Origin: a virus
IMG/VR virus record: IMGVR_UViG_3300027788_001900
Coordinates: 1-57,195 of that record
Strand: one strand, 5' to 3'
Length of the DNA stretch: 57,195 bases
The notes under the pieces were generated by a model. The model made no database searches, was not told the origin of the DNA, and was given only the letters and a program-made list of their open reading frames with translations. Position numbers and translations under genes: made by a program. Positions 50,683 to 57,195 of this stretch are shown here, piece by piece. How positions within the stretch are numbered: position 1 is the stretch's first letter; each line of letters opens with the position of its first letter.

Positions 50683-51921
50683 TTAGAAAATCTTTCCTTT
50701 GGATTTTTTATTAGTAATAAATGACATATCATTGTTATCATCGTCTTTATCACCTTTAAAGAAACTTGCCTTAAATGCAGAGTTATCATCACCATCATAC
50801 TCTGTACCTTCTACTATTTTTTTCATAGTTGATACATTAGGTAATTTTAATTCATTAATGTTTATTTTAGATTCTACTGATTTAAACATTTCATCCAAAA
50901 TACCTTCTGGTATAGTATGAGAACTAAGTACCATTAGATTAACATTGGATTTAAGATTAGTTATAATCTGTTCTCTGCTCATATGTTTAGCTTTCATATG
51001 TCTAATAGTTATGTTTGCTAAATCAGTGATATAACCGTCTTCATATAAATACATATGAGATAAGGTGCCATGCTTTTGTTTAAATTCATTTATAATAGCA
51101 GTTGCTTTACCTTCACTAATACCATATCTTCTTGATTTTCCATTTTTAGGAGTAGAGATATGCCAATAAGCAGGTGGAACATTATCACCTGAATCACCAG
51201 TTAGAACTTTACGAAAACGGAATTCCTCTGGATCTACTTCTATTACAGAAACTTTCTTTTTAGCAATTATTGATGATAATAATTTTTTAGATTGGGCTTC
51301 TGGTGTAGATGAAGATTTTAATACATCAAATATATCTTTAGAGGTTTCTTCTTCTTTAGTAGTAAGCCATTCAGAAAAACCTTGATAGGTATACATTTTT
51401 TTATGAGCTGGTGAAAATAAAATTGTATGAGTACTGTTTGTTTTACTTCTGTTTACTAATTGAACTAAATCTCTATCACCAGTAAACATAATAACTGATT
51501 TGTCATTTGCTAATGATTCAGTATTCCATGCATACATAAGATCATCTCCTTCTGCGCCATCTATTTTAGAATAGATAACACCTTGTTTAATAAGTAGCTG
51601 AGTAAATTCTTCTGTAACTTTAGAAAAGTTTTTCCAATTAATTGAACTATCCTGTTTACGATTACCTTTATATTCTGCATCTGGATAAAAATCTTTTCTC
51701 CATGACCTTGAATCAATAGTCCATACTACCTTATCTATAAGTCCTTCGAATAATCTAATCTGATATGCAAAGTCAGTTGCTAGCTTTCTCATAAAAACGA
51801 TTGCGTCTTCATCAGTACCTAGCATTTCTTCTTTTTTGGATTTTCTTGGTAAAACGTATAATGTTCTAAAAAGAAAATAATTACCGTCTATTACGAATGT
51901 ATGCCTTCCTGTTTTTCTCAT
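50683..51921 (-). CDS. 5'-3' exonuclease (RNase H / FEN-like)
   Basis: A 412-residue protein of the 5' nuclease family. VIDGNYFLFRT (10-20), DSRSWRKDFYPDAEYKGNRK, GAEGDDLMYAW, FTGDRDLV and TGDSGDNVPPAY supply the acidic metal-binding residues and the helix-hairpin region. T4 RNase H, which removes lagging-strand RNA primers, is about 305 residues; about 100 residues are added, mostly at the Lys/Asp-rich C-terminus (FFKGDKDDDNNDMSFI). Replication role inferred from family and from the gp44 neighbour. Confidence 0.9.
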   Translation of the reverse strand: MRKTGRHTFVIDGNYFLFRTLYVLPRKSKKEEMLGTDEDAIVFMRKLATDFAYQIRLFEGLIDKVVWTIDSRSWRKDFYPDAEYKGNRKQDSSINWKNFSKVTEEFTQLLIKQGVIYSKIDGAEGDDLMYAWNTESLANDKSVIMFTGDRDLVQLVNRSKTNSTHTILFSPAHKKMYTYQGFSEWLTTKEEETSKDIFDVLKSSSTPEAQSKKLLSSIIAKKKVSVIEVDPEEFRFRKVLTGDSGDNVPPAYWHISTPKNGKSRRYGISEGKATAIINEFKQKHGTLSHMYLYEDGYITDLANITIRHMKAKHMSREQIITNLKSNVNLMVLSSHTIPEGILDEMFKSVESKININELKLPNVSTMKKIVEGTEYDGDDNSAFKASFFKGDKDDDNNDMSFITNKKSKGKIF

Positions 51922-51953
51922 TGTATTAGTATTTAATATAATAATAACAAATT

Positions 51954-52109
51954 TTAGTTATTACTGAAAGTAGATTTTAATGTTTTTTCTTCGCAGCACT
52001 GTTTATCATAACCCTTTTGTCTAAGATTATAATAATAGCTAACCGCTGCTCCTAATTGATAATGATTAGGATATGTTTTAATTAATTTTTCTAAGAATTG
52101 CGCTCTCAT
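51954..52109 (-). CDS. hypothetical small protein after gp44
   Basis: A 51-residue frame with ATG at 52107-52109, overlapping the gp44 TGA by 2 nt as ATGA, and TAA at 51954-51956. It reads MRAQFLEKLIKTYPNHYQLG at the start and has a CC pair near the end. The 4-nt overlap signals coupled translation with gp44. In T4 the gene after 44 is 62, so a clamp-loader accessory is conceivable, but this is much shorter. No motif recognised. Confidence 0.55.
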   Translation of the reverse strand: MRAQFLEKLIKTYPNHYQLGAAVSYYYNLRQKGYDKQCCEEKTLKSTFSNN

Positions 52110-53068
52110 GCTCCATTTAATATTGATTGCAGTTCATAAATACATGCAAGCATTGATACTGCAGGATCTATTACTTGTTGTCTTTGTGATTGATATTTTG
52201 CTACTGTAATAATTATTTGTGGTATAAATTGAACATATGATTGTCTTTCTTGTTGAACAAATTCTATAAACTCTGCACCTAGAGAAGATAAAACATCATC
52301 AGATCTATTTGCATAATTTGATAACATATATTGATAATTTTTTACAGGATCTGTTCCGTCTATAACTAAATCATAAATATCTTTATAAACTGAACTAAAT
52401 TGTTTTATATCATCAACAGTTATTGTATCTTTACCTTGTGATTGAAAACCTTGTAACTGATTAAGCATATTTCTTAAATCAGGAAATTTTCTTTTTACTA
52501 ATTCTACAGCTGCATGTTTATCAATACCAATACTTTCATCTTTACAGATTTTTAGAATCCTCATAATGTAATGTTTCATTATTTCAGTTTCTTCATCTTT
52601 AGAAAAATCAAAATCAATCATCTCAAACCTTGATTGAATTGGATCTGGTACTTTATTAATATAATTACATGTTGCTACAAATCTTGCATTAGTTGCAAAC
52701 TGATCCATTGTAGCTCTTAATGCTTTAAAGAATTGATCAGATACTCCATCGATCTCATCTAATATAATTACTTTCATTTTTCCTGGCTCATCCATTATAG
52801 AACGATTAGCACAAAAGTCAGTTATTCTATTTCTTACAACATCTACAGAAGTATCGGTTGATGCATTGATATAAAGATACGGGTGTTTAAAATGTTTTAC
52901 TAAAACTTTAGCAGCAGATGTCTTACCTGTACCTGGACTACCATGTAATAATAAATGTTGATAAACGCCCTTACTTAATTTCTCACCTACTCTTTTAGGT
53001 GTTATTAAATCTTCTAATGCCTTTGGGCGATATTTCTCTGTAAGTAAAATGTTTTGTATATTGCGCAT
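52106..53068 (-). CDS. clamp loader large subunit (gp44-like)
   Basis: A 320-residue AAA+ protein, the same length as T4 gp44 (319). GSPGTGKT (43-50) is Walker A and VIILDEIDGV (about 104-113) Walker B; ATCNYINKVPD and SRFEMIDF fit sensor 1 and the arginine-finger SRC-like region. It loads the sliding clamp with gp62 in replication and late transcription. It has the 15-base motif 7 nt upstream and is the first gene of a minus-strand operon, divergent from the plus-strand gene. Confidence 0.93.
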   Translation of the reverse strand: MRNIQNILLTEKYRPKALEDLITPKRVGEKLSKGVYQHLLLHGSPGTGKTSAAKVLVKHFKHPYLYINASTDTSVDVVRNRITDFCANRSIMDEPGKMKVIILDEIDGVSDQFFKALRATMDQFATNARFVATCNYINKVPDPIQSRFEMIDFDFSKDEETEIMKHYIMRILKICKDESIGIDKHAAVELVKRKFPDLRNMLNQLQGFQSQGKDTITVDDIKQFSSVYKDIYDLVIDGTDPVKNYQYMLSNYANRSDDVLSSLGAEFIEFVQQERQSYVQFIPQIIITVAKYQSQRQQVIDPAVSMLACIYELQSILNGA

Positions 53069-53075
53069 GAATTGA

Positions 53076-53090
53076 TTTATTTTTATATGG
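53076..53090 (-). promoter_or_regulatory. second upstream motif, CCATATAAAAATAAA
   Basis: Exact 15-base copy of the sequence before gp39, 7 nt before the gp44 start at 53068. A related sequence (ATATAAAAATAG, 53122-53133) precedes the plus-strand gene. Confidence 0.4.
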
Positions 53091-53141
53091 TAAAGATAGT
53101 GAGTTGTTTACACTGAAATAAATATAAAAATAGCAAACTTA

Positions 53142-53966
53142 ATGCAAAGGAATAGAAGGTCTATTAAAAGGATTATACAAGAGCCAAGAGCAATACAGCA
53201 TAATAGCAATGTTAATCGTAGAGAAATTATAAATCATCCTACCAAACCTGTATCTACACCACATACTCATCTAAACAAACCTAGGCATGTAATACCTGTA
53301 CCAAATTCATCTAATAAAAAAATAACATATAATAGTATTCCTAGGAAATTTGAAGGAGAAACTATTTATTTAATTGGGGGTGGGCCATCTTTAAGAGATT
53401 TTGACTTTAATTTATTAAACGGATCAAAAACTATTGCAATCAATAAAGCAATTCTTTTTTATCCAAATGCTAATGTTTTATTCTGGACAGATACAAGATT
53501 TTATAATTGGCATAAAAATGAAGTAGATAATTATAAAGGTTTAAAGTTTACACTTAGACCTAGTAGTCAATATACTGAAGATATTAATTTATTAAAGAAA
53601 GGTAAGCCTCATGGGTTGGAATTAGATAATCAAACACTAGCTCATGGTAATAATAGTGGATATGCTGCAATTAATCTAGCTTTTCATCTAGGAGCAAGAC
53701 GTATAATTTTATTAGGATTTGATATGGGTAATCATATGGAGAATAATAAATTAATTACTCACTTTCATGATGGCTATCCTTCAAAGGCTGCACCTGATCA
53801 CGTTTACCAAGATAAGTTTTTACCAGGTTTCCAAGAATTAAAATCAGAACTTAATGATTTTAGTAATTCAAAAGGTTTAGGAATAACTGTATTAAATGCA
53901 TCTCCTTATAGTAAATTAAATGTATTTCCTAAGATTACAATAGAGCAAGCGTTAAGCTTTAGATGA
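53142..53966 (+). CDS. DUF115-like protein, single-domain paralogue of the glycan-island fusion protein
   Basis: The only plus-strand gene. A 274-residue protein with a basic tag (NRRSIKRIIQEP, residues 4-15), a variable linker, then a DUF115-like Rossmann domain with LIGGGPSLRDFDFNLL (77-92), NSGYAAINLAFHLGARRIILLGFDMG and a LITHFHDG segment. It shares the tag and the GGGPSL and LLGFD motifs with the first domain of the gene at 15000-16532 but lacks the glycosyltransferase domain. Its 3' end overlaps the converging gene at 53952 by 15 nt. Confidence 0.75.
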   Translation: MQRNRRSIKRIIQEPRAIQHNSNVNRREIINHPTKPVSTPHTHLNKPRHVIPVPNSSNKKITYNSIPRKFEGETIYLIGGGPSLRDFDFNLLNGSKTIAINKAILFYPNANVLFWTDTRFYNWHKNEVDNYKGLKFTLRPSSQYTEDINLLKKGKPHGLELDNQTLAHGNNSGYAAINLAFHLGARRIILLGFDMGNHMENNKLITHFHDGYPSKAAPDHVYQDKFLPGFQELKSELNDFSNSKGLGITVLNASPYSKLNVFPKITIEQALSFR

Positions 53967-54443
53967 TTTCTTTGCATAAGTCATAAACTCTCTCTGTTCT
54001 TTCTTAAGGAGGTGTTTACAGTGTTTAGTAAATTTGATAGATGTATCTATAATTCTACCGTCAACGCTTCTGTTCCGTGAGTTATGGGCCTTAGTACATT
54101 TGCTACAAACAAAATTTTCTACTTTCTTAGAATCCATTCTAGATTTAATAGGAACTTTACATATTCCACAATTCCATGCAATAAGATCTGCTGACTTTTC
54201 TAATTCTTTAAGAGTAGTAAAAGTTTCTCTAAAAGGATTCCATATAGCTTTATTAACATTCTTTTCATGACCATTCATATCCTCTACTTTAAATATAACT
54301 TCAAAAGCTTGAGTATCAGAATCTAACCATTTCATATGACGGTTATTTAAAAGCAATTTTTGCTTCAAAGGCGGAAGGTTTTCTAGAAGAATACCATACC
54401 GCCTTTTATACCATCCAAAGTTTATTTTACGAACTTTATACAT
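53952..54443 (-). CDS. zinc-ribbon protein
   Basis: A 163-residue basic protein. CGICKVPIKS and FVCSKC (about 92-95 and 112-117) are two CxxC knuckles forming a zinc ribbon, within a Lys/Arg-rich C-terminal half (KKVENF, NSRNRSVDGR). The N-terminal half holds a beta-type segment with WYKRRYGILLENLPP. It could bind nucleic acid. It lies 11 nt downstream of the core-protein-like gene and converges with the plus-strand gene. Confidence 0.55.
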   Translation of the reverse strand: MYKVRKINFGWYKRRYGILLENLPPLKQKLLLNNRHMKWLDSDTQAFEVIFKVEDMNGHEKNVNKAIWNPFRETFTTLKELEKSADLIAWNCGICKVPIKSRMDSKKVENFVCSKCTKAHNSRNRSVDGRIIDTSIKFTKHCKHLLKKEQREFMTYAKKSSKA

Positions 54444-54454
54444 AGAGTTTTAAT

Positions 54455-55423
54455 TTACAGGTTTGGTCTTAATCTTGCAAACTTTTCAGATACAGATTCT
54501 ACTAACGGTGTAACAGATTCACCTATTGCTGATAGTTTCTTTTTAGCATCAGTCTCTTTTTTCTTTAGTTCAGCAATATCTTCTTTACTATCTTCTAACT
54601 TTTTCATTATTACCTGAACCTGCTCATCAGATACTCTACCTAATTTCTGATCTCTTTTAGCCTGATCTAAATCTTTCATTGATTTAGTCATTGAAGCTCT
54701 TTCATCTTCGATAGATTTATTATAAGCTTTAATATCAGCTTCTATTTTTGCACTACCGTCATCCTTTCTTTCTTCTTTGGATTTCTCACCAGCAGCTTTA
54801 GCATCTGCCATTTCTTTATCCGCTGCTTTGCTAGCCTTATCTTCTATATCTTTATTAGTATTATCTGCTTTAGCAACAGGAGTTTCTTTAGCAACAGGAG
54901 TTTCTTTAGTTGCAGGAGTTTCTTTAGTTTCTTTATCTTTTACTGGCTCTTCTTTTTTAGCAGCAGTAGATTCAAAATCCTTTATACCACCAGCTAAGTT
55001 AGTTGCTTTTTTATTTAATTCTGTTTGTTTTACTTTTAATTGTTTAGCCTCTTCACCAGTAGCAGACTTAAGTATAGTTTTATTAGCAGCAACAGAAGCC
55101 TTTACTTTTGCGAGAGACGAAACCTTTTTTAATATAGGTGATGTAGCTAAACTATCCATTCTATCAATCACGCCTTTGGCAGTATCCTTGAGTGCATCAT
55201 TCTTTGCAGCATTAGCCTTTGTTAACACAGCATTCTTCTCAGGATCTTTTACTGTAGATTTTTGTTTCTTTTTCTCAAAATTAACATCATTAAGAGCAAC
55301 TGCCACTTTAGCCTTAACTAGCTTTTTAGCATTATTCTTAATCTTTACGTATTTAATAGGAGTTTTAATTACATCCATTATTCCTTCATTTATAAACTCA
55401 GAATATGTTTTTAATTTTGCCAT
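54455..55423 (-). CDS. putative prohead core or internal head protein
   Basis: A 322-residue Lys/Ala/Glu-rich protein starting MAKLKTYSEFINEGIM, close to the T4 capsid-targeting peptide; FINE|G fits prohead protease processing. The body is largely helical and coiled-coil with PVAKETPVAKETP-type low-complexity repeats near 165-190 and ESVTPLVESVSEKFARL at the C-terminus. It lies just downstream of the major capsid gene, after a terminator and with its own late-promoter-like motif. Core scaffold or packaged protein cannot be distinguished from sequence. Confidence 0.6.
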   Translation of the reverse strand: MAKLKTYSEFINEGIMDVIKTPIKYVKIKNNAKKLVKAKVAVALNDVNFEKKKQKSTVKDPEKNAVLTKANAAKNDALKDTAKGVIDRMDSLATSPILKKVSSLAKVKASVAANKTILKSATGEEAKQLKVKQTELNKKATNLAGGIKDFESTAAKKEEPVKDKETKETPATKETPVAKETPVAKADNTNKDIEDKASKAADKEMADAKAAGEKSKEERKDDGSAKIEADIKAYNKSIEDERASMTKSMKDLDQAKRDQKLGRVSDEQVQVIMKKLEDSKEDIAELKKKETDAKKKLSAIGESVTPLVESVSEKFARLRPNL

Positions 55424-55446
55424 GATCTATTATTGTTTTTAGTTGT

Positions 55447-55457
55447 TTTATATATTC
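55447..55457 (-). promoter_or_regulatory. late-promoter-like motif GAATATATAAA
   Basis: Exact copy on the minus strand, 23 nt before the start at 55423 and just downstream of the major capsid gene terminator. Confidence 0.55.
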
Positions 55458-55470
55458 AAGCTATAAGAAC

Positions 55471-55500
55471 AAAAAAGCCACTCCGAAGAGTGGCTTTTTA
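55471..55500 (-). terminator. rho-independent terminator with TTCG loop
   Basis: Minus-strand stem GCCACTC / GAGTGGC capped by TTCG and followed by six T residues; flanking A/T stretches extend the stem. It lies 26 nt after the major capsid gene and could work on both strands. Confidence 0.92.
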
Positions 55501-55525
55501 TATAAAATATTACTATTGGTTCAAA

Positions 55526-57195
55526 TTATACAATCTGAGCACCACCAGCGAACGTAAAGTTCATTGTGTAATACATTAATTCAGGATTAAATCCAGCATC
55601 TACTAAAGCGAATCTTGATTTAACTGCAATTTTAGGAGCCATAGTTCCTTCAGCAATTGTTTCAACTGATTCAGCCATTAAGTAAGGCATAAATACAATA
55701 CCAGGAGAATTACCATCACCTTTACGTCCTACACAAATTGTATAGTCATTAAAAGCTCTGTTAGGATCTACATAAATTGTTACCCCAGCAATCGCACCGA
55801 TTGGATATAAAGATCCACCAGCTTGGTTAACTGTATTAGATAACGGATATGCAATAAATCCAGCTACAGATTGAAGAGCAGTTGCCATTTCTCCACCTGT
55901 TACTGCAAACGTTGCAGGTCCTCTTCTTCCTCTAGTAGCAATTAAGTTACTTGCAGCAAGAATTTTAGTATAGATTCTACGTTGTAGAGTTCCTTGTGTA
56001 TTACCACCACCAGCAGTTACAGCACCTAATACAGCAACAGTTGCAATTGCATTGTTGACGTTGTTAGGTCCTAAAGGTAGGGCAGCATTCGCGACAGGTG
56101 CAGCAGCAGCAGTAAATGCTTCTGATAAAACAGTACCTGAGACAGCTTGAGTATTAACAGCGTTTGTTACACCGTTTCTAAATATTCTGTCTAGAATGTA
56201 TTTGTTAATAGATTGAGTTAACTCATTTACCAATACTGCTTCAACTTGAGCTACAGCATCAATACCGAATTGCTTCAGATCTTGAACTTGTTCTCTAGTT
56301 ACACCAGCAGCTACTTGGAAAGTATCAGCGGCAACAGATTTGTTAAATAAAGTTAATCCCATGATGTTATCAACAGTAGACTCACCTACACCTCTAAGGT
56401 AAGGATCGTTTCCGTTCATATTCTCAGTTGCAAAACCAGGAGCACCAGCAGCAGGGTTGTTAGTTGGTTGAAAAGCATTACCAGAAAAACCAGTAATATG
56501 ATCTTCTAACGCTTTAACATGTCCTAAACCAGAACCACCATTAGCGGCAGTTTGGAAAGTACCAGCGATTCCCATAGTTGCAGAACCTACACCACCCGTT
56601 TGAGTAGCACCAGCAAAACCAGCTTGAGCAGCACGAGTTGCACCAGCAGCAGGAGCAGCAGGCCAACCAGCAGCACCAGCTCTAAAGAAGTTACCACCTT
56701 GTACAATTGCTACGTAAATAGATTCAGCAGCACCTTCTCCACCTTGTGTGAACGTGTTAGCGATTCCATTGAATCCTGCAGCGTTAATAGCAGCAGTTGA
56801 TGATCTTACTCTAAAAATTGATAAACCATCGATTCTAGAATAACCTACAAAAGTTAATTCGTAAGAAGCACCATTAGTTGCAACTACACCAGATGCAGTA
56901 CAATAGATGATGTCATTTACTGTAAAGTTAGAACTAACACCATTAGCGTCAATTGCATTAACTTTAATTAGTAAAGAAGTACCTACTACATCTTGACCTC
57001 CAGTTAGTGGAGCTCCAGTTGTTCTACCTCCACCATAAACAAAGTCTAGGTAAGTTAAAACGCCCATTGGGCCTTGCATTGGTACTACAGGAACTAAGTC
57101 TAAACCTACAGTCTGTGCTGCTACTTGCATTGCAAGTGGTAACAAAGAAAAAGGTCTGTCACCAGATCCAGTTACTTGTGCAGGGAATGCATTCA
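55526..57195 (-). CDS. major capsid protein (gp23-like), 5' end cut by window edge
   Basis: At least 556 residues, in frame to the right edge, so the true start lies outside. LVPVVPMQGPMGVLTYLDFVYGG (near the visible N-terminus) matches the conserved segment of T4-type gp23. An Ala/Gly-rich region (about residues 180-220 of the visible part) is probably an inserted domain. The C-terminal half contains AILAASNLIATRGRRGPATF and VKSRFALVDAGFNPELMYYTM, which fit the HK97-like fold of gp23. A strong terminator follows. The N-terminal propeptide cut by the prohead protease is outside the window. Confidence 0.9.
   Translation of the reverse strand, partial: NAFPAQVTGSGDRPFSLLPLAMQVAAQTVGLDLVPVVPMQGPMGVLTYLDFVYGGGRTTGAPLTGGQDVVGTSLLIKVNAIDANGVSSNFTVNDIIYCTASGVVATNGASYELTFVGYSRIDGLSIFRVRSSTAAINAAGFNGIANTFTQGGEGAAESIYVAIVQGGNFFRAGAAGWPAAPAAGATRAAQAGFAGATQTGGVGSATMGIAGTFQTAANGGSGLGHVKALEDHITGFSGNAFQPTNNPAAGAPGFATENMNGNDPYLRGVGESTVDNIMGLTLFNKSVAADTFQVAAGVTREQVQDLKQFGIDAVAQVEAVLVNELTQSINKYILDRIFRNGVTNAVNTQAVSGTVLSEAFTAAAAPVANAALPLGPNNVNNAIATVAVLGAVTAGGGNTQGTLQRRIYTKILAASNLIATRGRRGPATFAVTGGEMATALQSVAGFIAYPLSNTVNQAGGSLYPIGAIAGVTIYVDPNRAFNDYTICVGRKGDGNSPGIVFMPYLMAESVETIAEGTMAPKIAVKSRFALVDAGFNPELMYYTMNFTFAGGAQIV

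Noticed and set aside
54777-55442. 221-codon plus-strand open frame rich in Ser/Leu/Ala
   Set aside because: Antisense to the Lys/Ala-rich core-type protein; its composition is just the complement of Ala/Lys/Glu codons.
1-57195. Lysogeny, transposition or CRISPR modules
   Set aside because: No integrase, excisionase, transposase, repressor-type gene, att-like repeat or repeat-spacer array was found; the gene content is that of a lytic T4-type phage.

Overview
The window is a contiguous piece of a lytic, T4-type contractile-tailed phage genome (myovirus), AT-rich, with every gene but one on the minus strand. Recognisable T4-type core genes are the major capsid protein (gp23, cut by the right edge), tail sheath and tube (gp18, gp19), terminase (gp16, gp17), the gp26/gp51 hub-assembly position, a tape-measure protein, clamp loader gp44, the 5' nuclease, and a type II topoisomerase (gp39+60 fused, gp52). 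A Bacteroidota (flavobacterial) host is inferred from the A-rich start contexts without Shine-Dalgarno sequences, a Bacteroidota-style signal peptide on an outer-membrane barrel protein, and the family types seen; the host cannot be proven from this sequence.

Layout, left to right (transcription mostly right to left): 1-4120, a block of proteins with a T4 capsid-targeting-like N-terminus (pattern KTY..FINE) and internal protease-site-like repeats, probably internal head proteins. 4159-5606, small unknown genes. 5674-17127, a 14-gene glycan island: a sugar isomerase, GDP-mannose dehydratase, a short PLP aminotransferase, two acyltransferases, a cupin and eight glycosyltransferase-type genes. 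17204-25460, accessory and host-takeover genes (Hsp20, nuclease, holin-like, lysis-enzyme candidate, thioredoxin, PhoH, PD-(D/E)XK nuclease, outer-membrane protein, ECF-type sigma factor, degenerate phosphoesterase). 25551-29546, an ATP-grasp protein and nucleotide metabolism (thymidylate-synthase fold, dTMP-kinase-like, guanylate-kinase-like). 29587-32808, topoisomerase. 33684-34192, tRNA-Ala, tRNA-Gly and a complete tmRNA. 34608-35933, a DnaQ-like exonuclease and a cyclophilin. 35957-49275, tail and packaging genes, with a GroES-like gene between the two terminase subunits. 49277-53068, holin-like protein, clamp-loader and 5' nuclease genes. 53142-53966, the only plus-strand gene, a paralogue of a glycan-island protein. 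53952-57195, a zinc-ribbon protein, an internal head or core protein candidate and the major capsid protein.

Two short upstream motifs recur. GAATATATAAA lies 15-23 nt before the starts of tail tube, holin-like and capsid-targeting-type genes and looks like a late promoter that the phage sigma factor could read. CATATAAAAATAAA-type sequences lie 3-9 nt before gp39, gp44, the dTMP-kinase-like gene and a small gene. Four rho-independent terminators are visible, including one after the major capsid gene. No CRISPR array, integrase, transposase or attachment site was seen. Apart from the stable-RNA cluster, no stretch longer than 300 bases lacks a gene.
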